A program made the translations under genes and the position numbers. Of a DNA stretch of 64,000 bases, positions 35,872 to 45,580 are shown in pieces. The DNA lies in the NCBI RefSeq assembly GCF_900215355.1, contig NZ_OBEA01000001.1, forward strand, positions 620,001 through 684,000, given 5' to 3'. This DNA comes from Pseudooceanicola antarcticus (lineage in GTDB: Bacteria; Pseudomonadota; Alphaproteobacteria; Rhodobacterales; Rhodobacteraceae). The notes under the pieces are model-generated. The model was given only the letters and a program-made list of their open reading frames with translations, was not told where the DNA came from and searched no databases. Every line of letters begins with the position of its first letter. Positions within the stretch are counted from its first letter, which is position 1.

Positions 35872-36723
35872 TTATCTTTGGCATTGCGGACAGTAGAAGC
35901 TGGATCGTCCCGACTGCACGAGACGGCGAATCGTGGCGTCGCAGCCCTCGCTCCGGCAGGGTTCGCCCTCGCGGCCATAGACGTCGAAAGAGTGCTGGAA
36001 ATAGCCCAATTCGCCGCTGGCCTGCCGGAAATCCTTCAGGCTGGAGCCCCCGGCCTCAATCGCATCCAGCAGCACCTGGCGGATGATCGGCGCGAGCGCT
36101 ACCAGCCGTGATGTGGCAATCCGGTCACAGCGACGTGCCGGGGAAATACGCGCCCGGTACAGGGTTTCGCAGACGTAGATGTTGCCCAGCCCCGCCACCA
36201 CGTGCTGATCCAGCAGCGCCGTCTTGATCGGTGACCGGCGCGTCTTCAGCCTGTCCGCCAGGTAAGGACCGTCAAAGCTGTTGCCCAGGGGCTCGGGCCC
36301 GATCTGCGCCAGCAGCGGGTGTGCCTCGGCGCCCTCGGTGGGCAGCAGGTCCATGGCCCCGAAGCGGCGCGGGTCGTTGAAGGTGACGCGGGCGCCGTTG
36401 TCGATGTCCAGCACCACGTGGTCGTGTTTCTCGGCGGCGGGGTGGCTGTGGACGAAACGGCCCAGCGGATCGCCCGAGACGGTCATCCGCCCGGACATCC
36501 CGAGATGGATCAGCAGGGTCTCGCCGCTGTCCAGATCGGCCAGGATGTATTTCGAGCGCCGCCGCATCTGCAGCACCCGCTTGCCGGTCAGCCGCCCGGC
36601 CATGCCCTCGGGGAAGGGCCAGCGCAGATCGGGACGGTTCACCGCGGCGCGGGTGATCACCGCACCCTCCATCGAGGGGGCCAGCCCGCGCAGGACGGTT
36701 TCGACCTCTGGCAATTCCGGCAT
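35872..36723 (-). CDS. mutM: Formamidopyrimidine-DNA glycosylase
   Basis: A 283-residue Fpg with the catalytic N-terminus [14 protein letters not shown] (Pro2 nucleophile, Glu3), the [10 protein letters not shown] and [11 protein letters not shown] motifs, and a C-terminal zinc finger of the form CX4CX16CX2C (EPCRSEGC to YCPQC). It excises 8-oxoguanine. It is divergent from ubiE, a common arrangement in this class. Confidence 0.97.
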   Translation of the reverse strand: MPELPEVETVLRGLAPSMEGAVITRAAVNRPDLRWPFPEGMAGRLTGKRVLQMRRRSKYILADLDSGETLLIHLGMSGRMTVSGDPLGRFVHSHPAAEKHDHVVLDIDNGARVTFNDPRRFGAMDLLPTEGAEAHPLLAQIGPEPLGNSFDGPYLADRLKTRRSPIKTALLDQHVVAGLGNIYVCETLYRARISPARRCDRIATSRLVALAPIIRQVLLDAIEAGGSSLKDFRQASGELGYFQHSFDVYGREGEPCRSEGCDATIRRLVQSGRSSFYCPQCQR

Positions 36724-36853
36724 GACGAACTCTGCCTCTTTCCTGTTTCATGGCCTCCCCCGGCAGGCCGGCTGCCGCCAGATGCGCCTCGGTCGCATTG
36801 CAGCGCCCCGACATCGCCCTATAAGGAGAAGGACAGGAATAAGGCATGTGCTG

Positions 36854-37597
36854 ATGAACGAAAAGACCACCCATTTCGGCTTTACCGAGATCCCGGAATC
36901 CGAAAAGGCCACCCGCGTGCAGGGGGTCTTCGGATCGGTCGCCTCGAAGTACGACGTGATGAACGATGCCATGAGCCTCGGCATCCACCGCATCTGGAAG
37001 GATGCGATGATGGACTGGCTGGCGCCGCGTCCCGGCCAGCGGCTGCTGGATGTGGCGGGCGGCACCGGGGATATCTCGTTCCGGTTCCTCAAGCGCGCGG
37101 GCTCGGGCCATGCCACGGTGCTGGACCTGACAGAGCCGATGCTGGTCGCAGGTCGCCAACGCGCCGAGGCGGCCAGCATGGCCGACCAGCTGGACTGGGT
37201 GGTGGGCGACGCCATGGCGCTGCCCTTCGACGACAACACCTTCGATACCTACACGATCTCCTTCGGCATCCGGAACGTCACCCGGCCGCAGGAAGCCCTG
37301 AACGAGGCCTACCGGGTGCTGAAACCCGGTGGCCGCCTGATGGTGCTGGAGTTCAGCCAGATCCCGACGCCGGCGCTGCAATGGGCCTATGACCGCTACA
37401 GCTTCAACCTGATCCCGCCCATGGGCAAGCTGATCGCCAATGACAGCGAAAGCTACCAGTACCTGGTGGAATCGATCCGCAAGTTCCCCGACCAGGAGAC
37501 CTTCCTGGGCATGGTCCGCCAGGCCGGTTTCGGCAATGCCAAGTACCGCAACCTGAGCCTGGGCATCGCCTGCCTGCACTCCGGCTGGAAGCTTTAA
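36854..37597 (+). CDS. ubiE: Demethylmenaquinone/2-methoxy-6-polyprenyl-1,4-benzoquinol methyltransferase
   Basis: A 247-residue SAM methyltransferase with UbiE signatures: [22 protein letters not shown] (from residue 25), motif [14 protein letters not shown], the [11 protein letters not shown] segment and the late [12 protein letters not shown]. It carries out the C-methylation of ubiquinone biosynthesis. The start at 36854 fits known N-termini. It is followed by ubiB after 3 bp. Confidence 0.97.
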   Translation: MNEKTTHFGFTEIPESEKATRVQGVFGSVASKYDVMNDAMSLGIHRIWKDAMMDWLAPRPGQRLLDVAGGTGDISFRFLKRAGSGHATVLDLTEPMLVAGRQRAEAASMADQLDWVVGDAMALPFDDNTFDTYTISFGIRNVTRPQEALNEAYRVLKPGGRLMVLEFSQIPTPALQWAYDRYSFNLIPPMGKLIANDSESYQYLVESIRKFPDQETFLGMVRQAGFGNAKYRNLSLGIACLHSGWKL

Positions 37598-37600
37598 GCG

Positions 37601-39133
37601 ATGCGCGGTCCCCATAACATCTGGCGCCTGATCCGTACCGGCGCCACCTTCGAGCGCTCGGGCGCTATGAAATTGCTGTTGGATGCCTATGACGCGCCGC
37701 CGCTGCTGCGTGTCGCGGCGCGGGTGCTGGGCTGGCCCTTCCAGTGGCTGGGCCTGCGCGGAGATCCCGCCGCCCCGCCGCTGCCCCGCGCGCTGACCGC
37801 GCTCGGGCCGGCCTATATCAAGTTCGGCCAGATCCTCTCGACCCGGCCCGACGTGGTGGGCCCCGACCTGGCCGCCGAGCTGCGGGTGCTGCAGGACAAG
37901 CTGCCGCCCTTCTCGCGCGACGTGGCGATGAAATCCATCGAGGTCGAGCTGGGCCATCCGGCAGAAGAGCTCTTCACCGAGTTCTCGGAGCCCATTGCCG
38001 CGGCCTCCATCGCCCAGGTCCACCACGCCCGCCTTGCCGAGACCGGAGAGGAGGTCGCGGTAAAGATCCTGCGCCCCGGTATCGAGAAGGCCTTCCGCAA
38101 GGATGTCGACGCCTTCTACCTTGCCGCCTGGCTGATCGACACGCTGGCGCCCTTCTCGCGCCGGCTGCGTCCCAAGGACGTGATCGAGCATTTCGACGGC
38201 GTGGTCCGGGCCGAGCTCGACCTGCGCCTGGAGGCCGCTGCCGCCAGCGAGTACGCCGCCAATACCGAGGGTGACGCGGGCTTCCGCCTGCCCAAGGTCG
38301 ACTGGTTTCATTCCTCCCGCCGGGTGATGACCATGGGCTGGGTCGAGGGCATCCCCCTGGGCGATATCGAGGCCATCGACGCCGCCGGGATCGACCGCGC
38401 GGCGCTCGGAGAACGGGTGCTGTCGCTGTTCCTCAACCACGCGCTGCGCGATGGCTACTTCCACGGCGACATGCACCACGGCAACCTGAAGGTCGCTCCG
38501 GACGGCACGCTGCTGGCCTATGACTTCGGCATCATGGGGCATCTCGATGTCTATACCCGCCGGGTCTACGCCGAGATCCTCTACGGTTTCATCAAGCGCG
38601 ACTACAAGCGCGTGGCCCAGGTGCATTTCGAAGCGGGCTATGTGCCCGCCGACCGCGACGTGGACGAGTTCGCCCGCGCCCTGCGCGCCGTCGGAGAGCC
38701 GATCTTCGGCATGGATGCCACCCGGATCTCGATGGGCCGCCTGCTGGCCTATCTCTTCGAGGTGACCGAGCGTTTCGGCATGGAAACCCGCACCGAGCTG
38801 ATCCTGCTGCAACGCACCATGGTGGTGGTCGAAGGGGTGTCGCGCTCGCTCAACCCGCAGATCAACATCTGGGACATCGCCAAGCCCATCGTGCAGGATT
38901 ACATCGAAAAGAGCATCGGCCCGCGCGCCGTGCTCTCGGACATGGCCGATACGATGAAGGTGATCAGCCGCTATGGCCCGCGCCTGCCCGAGCTGGTCGA
39001 CAAGGCCTTGTCGCGGCAGCTGACGGCGCCCGCGCCGAAGCCCCGCACCTCGCGGCGGATGCTGCTGCTCGCGGGGGTGATCGGCCTGCTCATGGGCGGC
39101 GGGCTTGTTGCCCTTGGCGTCGGCCTGTCCTGA
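37601..39133 (+). CDS. ubiB: UbiB, atypical kinase-like ubiquinone biosynthesis protein
   Basis: A 510-residue member of the UbiB/ABC1/ADCK family. It has the invariant KxGQ motif (YIKFGQILSTRPD near residue 70), the AAASIAQVH loop replacing a normal glycine loop, AVKILRPG, HGDMHHGNL and YDFGIMG, and a hydrophobic C-terminal tail (about 485-508) for the membrane. It supports ubiquinone synthesis, probably as an ATPase that makes lipid intermediates accessible. It is in an operon with ubiE. Confidence 0.96.
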   Translation: MRGPHNIWRLIRTGATFERSGAMKLLLDAYDAPPLLRVAARVLGWPFQWLGLRGDPAAPPLPRALTALGPAYIKFGQILSTRPDVVGPDLAAELRVLQDKLPPFSRDVAMKSIEVELGHPAEELFTEFSEPIAAASIAQVHHARLAETGEEVAVKILRPGIEKAFRKDVDAFYLAAWLIDTLAPFSRRLRPKDVIEHFDGVVRAELDLRLEAAAASEYAANTEGDAGFRLPKVDWFHSSRRVMTMGWVEGIPLGDIEAIDAAGIDRAALGERVLSLFLNHALRDGYFHGDMHHGNLKVAPDGTLLAYDFGIMGHLDVYTRRVYAEILYGFIKRDYKRVAQVHFEAGYVPADRDVDEFARALRAVGEPIFGMDATRISMGRLLAYLFEVTERFGMETRTELILLQRTMVVVEGVSRSLNPQINIWDIAKPIVQDYIEKSIGPRAVLSDMADTMKVISRYGPRLPELVDKALSRQLTAPAPKPRTSRRMLLLAGVIGLLMGGGLVALGVGLS

Positions 39134-39225
39134 TCGCCTGAAGCCACACATGGCCGGGGTCCGCGCGTCTGGCCGGCCCCGCGCCTGCGTGGCCCGCCCG
39201 AGGTCCCGGATGATCGGACCGCGAC

Positions 39226-39244
39226 CGGGGGGTGTTACCCCCCG
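39226..39244. terminator. Hairpin at the end of the APH-fold gene
   Basis: CGGGGGGT (39226-39233) pairs with ACCCCCCG (39237-39244) around a 3-base loop. It overlaps the stop codon of the phosphotransferase gene. No T-run is present, so its role is unsure. Confidence 0.45.
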
Positions 39245-40152
39245 TGTCGTTCCAGTTCCGCCGCCCTGGCATCCGCGGCCGAGCCCCGCGCCGCACGACT
39301 TTGGCAATGGGCGATGATCCGGGCCGATAGGAAGGGCCACAGTGCCTCCAGCCTTCGGGTGACAAGGGGATCGTCATAGGCGGCGAGGAATTCGGTGCGC
39401 TCGGGGGCCGAGAGCGGCTCTCCGCGGTAGAGATACTGCATGGCGGGCGACAGGAAGGTGGCCAGGTCGACGCAGGGATCGCCCAGGGCCGGGCATTGCC
39501 AGTCGATCAGGCGCAGCCCCTCCGGCCCCGCCACCAGGTTTCCGGGCACCGGGTCACCATGGATCAGGCAGGTTTTCTGCAACGGCGGGATCTCGGCCGC
39601 CGGCAGCTCCTGCATCAGCTTCTCGGGCCAGTCGTCAGCCTCTTCGCCGGCCACGCCCCGAGCCTGGGCGCGGATCTCCTGACGCAAGGCGGCAGAGCCA
39701 TCGGGCCCGCGCCGCAGCCCGTGCAGCGCCTTGGGCACCGGAACCCGGTGTAGCCGCCGCAGCAGCCTTGCCACCTGTGTCACATCGCTTTGCCAGAGCG
39801 GGCCGGGCAGATGACGGTAGAGCAGGCAGGGCCCCTCGGCACCTTGCCAATGGGCCAGCAGCTGCGGCGCCAGCGCCTGATCCTGCAGATGCAGCAGGCA
39901 GGCGGCCTCGGCCTCGGGGTCGTTGGGAAAGACCGGCCCGGCGTTCTGCACACGGTAGAGCTTCAGCACCAGGTCGCCATCCGGCGCGGGGATGCGCCAG
40001 CAGAGATTGCTGCGCCCGCCGCCAAGCGCCTGCCAGAGGGCCGGGGGCGCGGGATCGGGGGCGCAGGCCAGGGCCTGTCGGGCCAGCGCGGCGGAGATTT
40101 CGCGGGCCAGCCTGTGGGTCAGCGCCAGGGGCTCTGCCTGCTCAACCGCCAT
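39235..40152 (-). CDS. APH/choline kinase-fold phosphotransferase
   Basis: A 305-residue protein of the aminoglycoside phosphotransferase/choline kinase superfamily. Visible motifs are GGGRSNLCWRI near residue 44, the catalytic loop LIHGDPVPGN (His198, Asp200, Asn205) and the metal-binding LIDWQ (Asp217). It may phosphorylate choline, ethanolamine, a thiamine- or sugar-related substrate, but no context decides this. It converges on ubiB. Confidence 0.82.
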   Translation of the reverse strand: MAVEQAEPLALTHRLAREISAALARQALACAPDPAPPALWQALGGGRSNLCWRIPAPDGDLVLKLYRVQNAGPVFPNDPEAEAACLLHLQDQALAPQLLAHWQGAEGPCLLYRHLPGPLWQSDVTQVARLLRRLHRVPVPKALHGLRRGPDGSAALRQEIRAQARGVAGEEADDWPEKLMQELPAAEIPPLQKTCLIHGDPVPGNLVAGPEGLRLIDWQCPALGDPCVDLATFLSPAMQYLYRGEPLSAPERTEFLAAYDDPLVTRRLEALWPFLSARIIAHCQSRAARGSAADARAAELERHGG

Positions 40153-40231
40153 GTGTCGCGCCCTCCGTCCAGATCGTCCCCCTTCCTAGGGGCGGGGCGG
40201 AGGTGGGGCAAGCTTGGCCTCGCCGCCGCCC

Positions 40232-40900
40232 TCAGCCGGGCGGCAGGCGCAGGCCCGTGACATCGCCGCTGGCGATCAGCTCTCCTGATGCGGTGACCAG
40301 CAGCACCTCGCCGTTGCTGATCCGCGCCTCGGTGATCGGGGCATAGCTTTCCAGCGCCTCGGAGGCGATCAGCTCGCCCTCGGCGTAGCTCTGCATCTCG
40401 AAGCTGTATCGTCCGTGGGGCAGAGTGGCACCATTGCTGTCGATGCCGGGCCAGTCCAGCGTATCGCTGTCCAGCGCCACCTGGCCTTCAAAGACCGGGT
40501 TTCCGGCGGCATTGCGCACCACGAGGATCGCGGTATCCGCCCCTTCGGCCACGTTGGCCGAGACGCTGATCGCCTCGCCCTGCCAGCTGGCGGCATTGGC
40601 CGAGCGCGCCTGCATCCCGACCCAGGACGCCAGATCCGACATCGAGGACGAGACCATCTGTCCGGTCAGCGATTCCAGCAGGTTGTTGGTCAGCACCTGC
40701 TGCTCCACCGACGAGAAGGTGGCCAGTTGCACGGCGAAATCAGCCGATTCGACGGGGTTCAGCGGGTCCTGGTTCCGCAACTGGGTCGAGAGCATCTGCA
40801 GGAAGGTCTCGAAGTCCGAGCTGATCATCTGCTGGCCCGAGGCATTGACGGAATTGGCCGTGGCTGTGGCTGTGGCGGTGGCAGAGGTGACGCTGTCCAT
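40232..40900 (-). CDS. flgD: Flagellar hook capping protein FlgD
   Basis: A 222-residue protein with the FlgD N-terminus SSDFETFLQMLSTQLRNQDPLNPVESADF (from residue 27), followed by the EQQVLTNNLLESL segment and a C-terminal beta region with a FlgD-type tudor/FNIII layout. It caps the growing hook and is lost before the filament forms. It lies 20 bp after fliK in a two-gene operon. Confidence 0.95.
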   Translation of the reverse strand: MDSVTSATATATATANSVNASGQQMISSDFETFLQMLSTQLRNQDPLNPVESADFAVQLATFSSVEQQVLTNNLLESLTGQMVSSSMSDLASWVGMQARSANAASWQGEAISVSANVAEGADTAILVVRNAAGNPVFEGQVALDSDTLDWPGIDSNGATLPHGRYSFEMQSYAEGELIASEALESYAPITEARISNGEVLLVTASGELIASGDVTGLRLPPG

Positions 40901-40920
40901 GGCGGGTCCTGTTCGCTTGC

Positions 40921-43230
40921 TCAGATACGGATGTCGATGGTGTCGCGGCGGTCCGGGCCAGGTGGCCCCCCCGCGGTTCCCCGTCGGGCAGGGGCGGCCC
41001 CGTACGGGGTTCGGGTCTCGGCGCCCGGTCCCGATGGCTGGCCGGACGTTTGTTCCTGGGGGTGGCCCTGCGATTGACCTTGCGGCTGGTCCTGCGCCTG
41101 ACCATGGGCCTGGCCGCCGGAATGGGCCGCCCCCTGGCCCGCGCTGCCGAAGCCCGCGCCGATCTGCCGCCCGTTGATGGTGATCTCGACCCGCTCGAAG
41201 CCCAGGGCACGGAAGCTGTCTTGCAGCAGAGAGATATGGCGGCGCATCAGCTCTCCGGTCTCGGAGCGCTCGGCGGTGATCTGAAGCATGACCCCATGTT
41301 CCTCGGTCGCCATGCGCAGGGTGACACGGCCCAGCTCCTTCGGGTCGAGCTGCAGCTCCGTCCCCCCCTCGCCGGTGCGCAGGGCCTGCTGGCTGATCTG
41401 GGTCGCCACGTGGCGCGCCAGTTCGGTCCGGGGCGCGCTGCTGCGCAAGGTCTCGCTGAAAGGCTGGCTGTCGCCGGCGGGGGGCAGCGGTGCATCGCCT
41501 TTCGGCTCTGTGCCGTTGTCGGGGGTGAGCAGGGCTGGCGTCTCGGCGGGTTTGGGCGCGGCGGGTGGCCTATTTGGCGGTTCGGCAGAGGTGGGTGTGG
41601 AAGGGACGCGCGGTCGCGGAGGGCCCTCGCTACGGCGGGGCAGTTCGATGCGGGCGCGGGGCCTGTCGCGCAGCCGGGGCTCGGTGCGCGTATCGAGAGC
41701 GGCGGGCGGTCCCTGCACGGGCGGCGGCGGTGCCTCGACCGGCTTGACCTGCGCGGCCCCCGCGCTGCGGTCCTGGGCCTGGGGAATTCCGGTGTCGGAG
41801 CGCGGCGCTGGGCTGATCTGCTGCCCTTCCGTGCGCGGTGCGGCAGCGGGCTTCTGAGGCTGCGTCGTGGTCGGAGGCGCCACCTGCCGGGTGGTCTCTT
41901 TGACCACGACAGAACGGGGCTCTGTCAGGGGGCGCGGCGGGGCCTCTTGCCCGGCGGGTCTGGCCTGAGAGATCGCCGCCGAGGCAGCCGTCGGTGCGGC
42001 CCCCCTGCTGGCGGGCACCGCCTTGTCGAGGACCGGGGTTTCGGGCCGGGTCTCTGCCAAGGAACCCTTTCTGCGAATCGGCATCGGAACGGGTTGCGCG
42101 CCCCCGTCGGGCCTCTGCGTTGACGCTGTGGCGGCAGGGACGACCGAGGGCTGCTTCGGCTCAGCCGGCGCACGGGGCGCGGGACTGCCTTCCGGCTGTG
42201 TCCTGACCGGCATTCCACGCTCACCAAGAGGCCGCTCGGTCACCTGGGGCACGAGAGGTTTCGGCTGCTGGGAGGGCTCTGCTCCCTGCCGCCCAATACG
42301 CGCTGCGGGCTCGCCTTTGTCGGCCTGTTGCACCACGCGGGGGGAGGCTGGAGGCGTCTCTGCCTTGGCCATTTCGCCTTGCGGCGGCGCGGCGGGCCGG
42401 TCCAGAGGTCCTGCTTCGGCCTTCCGACCCGCTTTGGGCGCGGCTGGGGCAGACACAGCCTCTGGCAAGGCGGGTCTACCCTGTTCCTTGGGGATCGGTT
42501 CCACCCCCTCCTGCCCCGACGACGCCCGCGCATCGCGCGGGGCCGCCATGACCTGCGGCTTGTCGGCTGGCACCGCCATGCGCCCTGCCAGAGGCGGCGC
42601 AACCGGCGTGGGCGCTTCGGGAGCCTTCTCGGCCCGCAGCGTGACCGCAGCTGGCTCTGAAAGCACTCGAGAGGCGGTGTCCTGCACCTTGCCGCTGCCC
42701 TCCCGCGGCGGTCGATCGGCACTCTGCGACGCCATCGGTTGACCCCCGAGCTGCACCGGGGCCTGAGTTTCCGGCGCCCTGGAAACTGGCCTGCGGGGAC
42801 GGGGCTCGACCGTGCGGGGCTCCGCCGGGCGGTGAACCTCCGACAGGGCATCCTCTGGCAGAGAAGCCTCATCCGGTAGCAGCTTTTCCACGGGGCCCAC
42901 CATGGCCTCTGCATCCGCCTCAGGCCCGGCGGGAGCATTGCCGTCGCCAGACCCTTCGCCAGCTTCCATGGCGCCCTCGGGGTCTGCCTCCGCCGATGCA
43001 GCCTGCGCCCCCGGCGTCTTTCCTTCGTCACCCGCATTGCCGCCACCGCGCGGCGTCGCTAGGCGCGCAAAGATCGTGTCGAAGCCCTCTGACCCAGGCT
43101 GACCGCGCTCTTCGCCGCGCTTGCCGGTGACGGGCAATTCGGCGGTGCGGGTCAGCACTCCCGCTGCCCCGCGCGGCGCGGAGGCGGTGGTCGGGACAGG
43201 CGGCTTGGCCATGGGCAGCTGCGGGATCAT
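40921..43230 (-). CDS. fliK: Flagellar hook-length control protein FliK
   Basis: A 769-residue protein. The first 550 or so residues are low-complexity, rich in Pro, Ala, Arg and Glu. The C-terminal domain is the conserved part, with LQLDPKELGRVTLRMATEEHG and MRRHISLLQDSFRALGFERVEITI, which in FliK switches export specificity through FlhB. The start at 43230 (MIPQLPMAKP) follows a GGAGAG ribosome site. It is longer than E. coli FliK (375), which may reflect its disordered ruler region. Confidence 0.9.
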   Translation of the reverse strand: MIPQLPMAKPPVPTTASAPRGAAGVLTRTAELPVTGKRGEERGQPGSEGFDTIFARLATPRGGGNAGDEGKTPGAQAASAEADPEGAMEAGEGSGDGNAPAGPEADAEAMVGPVEKLLPDEASLPEDALSEVHRPAEPRTVEPRPRRPVSRAPETQAPVQLGGQPMASQSADRPPREGSGKVQDTASRVLSEPAAVTLRAEKAPEAPTPVAPPLAGRMAVPADKPQVMAAPRDARASSGQEGVEPIPKEQGRPALPEAVSAPAAPKAGRKAEAGPLDRPAAPPQGEMAKAETPPASPRVVQQADKGEPAARIGRQGAEPSQQPKPLVPQVTERPLGERGMPVRTQPEGSPAPRAPAEPKQPSVVPAATASTQRPDGGAQPVPMPIRRKGSLAETRPETPVLDKAVPASRGAAPTAASAAISQARPAGQEAPPRPLTEPRSVVVKETTRQVAPPTTTQPQKPAAAPRTEGQQISPAPRSDTGIPQAQDRSAGAAQVKPVEAPPPPVQGPPAALDTRTEPRLRDRPRARIELPRRSEGPPRPRVPSTPTSAEPPNRPPAAPKPAETPALLTPDNGTEPKGDAPLPPAGDSQPFSETLRSSAPRTELARHVATQISQQALRTGEGGTELQLDPKELGRVTLRMATEEHGVMLQITAERSETGELMRRHISLLQDSFRALGFERVEITINGRQIGAGFGSAGQGAAHSGGQAHGQAQDQPQGQSQGHPQEQTSGQPSGPGAETRTPYGAAPARRGTAGGPPGPDRRDTIDIRI

Positions 43231-43280
43231 GTCAATCTCTCCGGACTTCTTCCGTTGCCCGCATCCTGACTCAAGGCCGG

Positions 43281-43295
43281 TTACCGCATCTTTAC
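43281..43295. promoter_or_regulatory. CtrA-like site between fliK and the rod-binding protein gene
   Basis: TTAC-N7-TTAC fits the two-half-site spacing of CtrA boxes (TTAA-N7-TTAA) with one mismatch in each half, in a divergent flagellar promoter region. Confidence 0.4.
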
Positions 43296-43344
43296 CCGCT
43301 GCGGCCATTTTTCCGGAAACTGGTTCAAATTGGAGACTGTCCGG

Positions 43345-43617
43345 ATGGCCGATCCGATTCCCTCCCATCCCCTGCCTGCCCCGCCGCAACGCGATGCCCA
43401 GCTCTGGGACGCTGCCCGCGCGCTGGAGGCCAACTTCCTGGCGGAAATGCTGAAATCCGCCGGATTGGGGGCGACGCCGGAGGGGTTCGGAGGCGGTCCG
43501 GGCGAGGACCAGTTTGCCTCGTTCCTGCGCCAGGAACAGGCCGAAGCCTTGGTGGATGCGGGGGGAATCGGCTTGGCGGAATCACTGTACAACTCACTAC
43601 TGGAGAGACGGAAATGA
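43345..43617 (+). CDS. flgJ: Rod-binding protein (FlgJ N-terminal domain only)
   Basis: A 90-residue protein matching the rod-binding domain: ALEANFLAEMLKSAG near residue 25 and DQFASFLRQEQAEALVDAGGIGLAE. It lacks the muramidase domain of enteric FlgJ, as usual in Alphaproteobacteria (also called CheL). The start at 43345 fits the GGAGA ribosome site. It overlaps flgN by 4 bp. Confidence 0.88.
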   Translation: MADPIPSHPLPAPPQRDAQLWDAARALEANFLAEMLKSAGLGATPEGFGGGPGEDQFASFLRQEQAEALVDAGGIGLAESLYNSLLERRK

Positions 43618-43973
43618 CCAAGGACCCGCATCAGAAGCTGATCGACGAGCTTGATCTTCTGCTGGAGAAAGAGCGCGATGCGCTGCTGGCCGGGCAGCTG
43701 CAGACGCTGCCGGAACTGCTCGAGCAGAAGGAGGGGCTGATCGACCGGCTGAACGGGCTGGAAGGGCTGGAGACGGCCGAGCTGCAGCCCCTGCGCGGCA
43801 AGGCGCAGCGCAACCAGGCCCTGCTGGATGGCGCCCTGCGGGGCATCCGGACCGTGGCCAACCGCTTCTCGACCCTGCGCAAGATCCGCCGCACGCTGGA
43901 GACCTACGACAGCCAGGGGCGCAAGTCCGCGCTGGTCCGCCAGCATGACAACAAGCTGGAGAAACGCGCCTGA
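43614..43973 (+). CDS. flgN: FlgN-like flagellar chaperone
   Basis: A 119-residue, mainly helical and charged protein with heptad-like leucines (LIDELDLLLEKERDALLAGQL near the start), resembling FlgN-family chaperones that hold the hook-filament junction proteins FlgK and FlgL before export. The call rests on length, helix content and position after flgJ. Confidence 0.72.
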   Translation: MTKDPHQKLIDELDLLLEKERDALLAGQLQTLPELLEQKEGLIDRLNGLEGLETAELQPLRGKAQRNQALLDGALRGIRTVANRFSTLRKIRRTLETYDSQGRKSALVRQHDNKLEKRA

Positions 43974-44046
43974 GCCCTCGCGCATCTGGGCAAGGACGGC
44001 ATGCATCCGGATTTGCCTCAAATGCCGGGGAATGGATACCCGTCAT

Positions 44047-44061
44047 TTAGCATTCCATTAG
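44047..44061. promoter_or_regulatory. CtrA-like site before the flagellin gene
   Basis: TTAG-N7-TTAG has the CtrA spacing with one mismatch in each half site, about 155 bp before the flagellin start. Confidence 0.4.
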
Positions 44062-44180
44062 CACCTGGAGGTCAATGTTCCCCTCGCATCCGCATGGATG
44101 GCACAGGATCGGGAAAAGCCCGCGGCCTGTACGCGTCAGAACGACATTCGATCCGTCCCGTGGGGGGCGGGATGTTTAAC

Positions 44181-44195
44181 GGGCGTAAAGCGCCC
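44181..44195 (+). promoter_or_regulatory. Short hairpin in the flagellin mRNA leader
   Basis: GGGCG-TAAAG-CGCCC forms a 5-bp stem 10 bases before the AAAGGA ribosome site of the flagellin gene. Since FlbT controls flagellin mRNA through its leader in Caulobacter, this could be part of the control region here. Confidence 0.5.
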
Positions 44196-44215
44196 AACGA
44201 CCAAAGGAACAATGC

Positions 44216-45499
44216 ATGTCCAGCATTCTGACGAATACCAGCGCGATGGTCGCCCTGCAGACCCTGAGCATGGTCAACAAGGATCTGACCGACGTTCAGG
44301 GCAATATCTCGACCGGCAAGAAGGTCGCCAGCGCCAAGGACAACTCCGCCGTCTGGGCCATCTCGAAAGTGATGGAATCGGACGTCGCGGGCTTCAAGGG
44401 GATCTCGGAATCCCTGGGCCTGGGGGAATCCACCGTCGCCGTGGCGCGTTCGGCCTCCGAAACCGTGAACGACCTGCTGACCCAGATGAAGCAGAAGATC
44501 GTCGCGGCCCAGGAAGAGAACGTCGACCGCGAGAAGATCCAGACGGATATCGACGCGCTCTCCGACCAGATCGGCGCCACGGTTTCCGCCGCGCAGTTCA
44601 ACGGTCTGAACCTGCTGTCGAACAAGGAAGCCGAAGCGGGCTCCGGCACCGTCAACGTGCTGGCCTCGCTTGACCGCTCCTCGACCGGCGTGACCGTCAG
44701 CCAGATCGCTGTCGGCAAGCAGGACCTCGGCACCGATGCCTCGGACATCACGGGCACTGCCATCGCTGCGGCGTCCAACAACCTTACGGGTACCGCCGAC
44801 TCGACCGCGACGGCCCTGACCGGCGCCGCGACCGCGCCGACCACCACCGTGACCGTCGATGCGGTCGAGGCGGGCGCAGGCTTCAGCATCGCGGTCTCTG
44901 CCGGTGCCGGAGCCTATGCCACGGGCGTCAACACCGCGGCCATCACCGACATCAAGTACGTCGCACGCGATGGTGACACCGAAGGTGACGTGGTCAAAGG
45001 CCTGGCGAAGGCGTTCAACAAGTACGTCGCCGAAGCCATGGGTGATGATGTCGGCACCGTTGCGGCGACCTTCGACGCCACCGCGGGCACGATCACCTTC
45101 ACCGGTGACACGACCACCGGCAACAACTTCTCGGTCGCGGTTTCCGAATACGCGGCCGCCGACACCACCATCGGTGGTGGCCTTGAAGAAGTCGCCAACA
45201 TCGACGTGACCACCGACACCGGTGTCGAGAACGCGCTTTCGGATATCGAGGACCTGATCCAGACCTCGATCGACGCCGCGGCCTCCTTCGGCTCTGTCCA
45301 GGGCCGGATCGAAACCCAGTCGGAGTTCATCTCGACCCTGGTCGACAGCCTGAAGTCCGGTATCGGCACCCTGGTCGACGCCAACATGGAAGAGGCGTCT
45401 GCCCGCCTGCAGGCGCTTCAGGTCCAGCAGCAGCTGGCGGTTCAGGCGATGTCCATCGCCAACCAGGCACCGCAGACCCTGCTGTCGCTCTTCCGTTAA
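44216..45499 (+). CDS. fliC: Flagellin
   Basis: A 427-residue filament protein. The conserved N-terminal D0/D1 part (SSILTNTSAMVALQTLSMVNKDL, QGNISTGKKV, NSAVWAISKVM) and C-terminal D1/D0 part (SIDAAASFGSVQGRIETQ, LQALQVQQQLAVQAMSIANQAPQTLLSLFR) flank a Thr/Ala/Gly-rich variable centre at about 170-330. It lacks cysteine. It is the only flagellin gene in the window and is followed by a hairpin and then its regulators flaF and flbT. Confidence 0.97.
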   Translation: MSSILTNTSAMVALQTLSMVNKDLTDVQGNISTGKKVASAKDNSAVWAISKVMESDVAGFKGISESLGLGESTVAVARSASETVNDLLTQMKQKIVAAQEENVDREKIQTDIDALSDQIGATVSAAQFNGLNLLSNKEAEAGSGTVNVLASLDRSSTGVTVSQIAVGKQDLGTDASDITGTAIAAASNNLTGTADSTATALTGAATAPTTTVTVDAVEAGAGFSIAVSAGAGAYATGVNTAAITDIKYVARDGDTEGDVVKGLAKAFNKYVAEAMGDDVGTVAATFDATAGTITFTGDTTTGNNFSVAVSEYAAADTTIGGGLEEVANIDVTTDTGVENALSDIEDLIQTSIDAAASFGSVQGRIETQSEFISTLVDSLKSGIGTLVDANMEEASARLQALQVQQQLAVQAMSIANQAPQTLLSLFR

Positions 45500-45511
45500 G
45501 GGAACGCGAGT

Positions 45512-45535
45512 TCAGGGGCGCGTTGACGCGCCCCT
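45512..45535 (+). terminator. Hairpin between the flagellin gene and flaF
   Basis: A perfect 10-bp GC-rich stem with a TTGA loop starts 12 bp after the flagellin stop and has no T-run. It probably lets most transcripts end or be processed here, giving much flagellin mRNA and little flaF-flbT mRNA. Confidence 0.65.
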
Positions 45536-45580
45536 GGGCAACTTCGCCGGAAGAAATCCCTCTGACTGGAAGGTTACGAA

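Noticed and set aside
36272-39340. Very long open frame opposite ubiE and ubiB
   Set aside because: It is the mirror of two well-conserved genes in GC-rich DNA, with biased composition and no family features.
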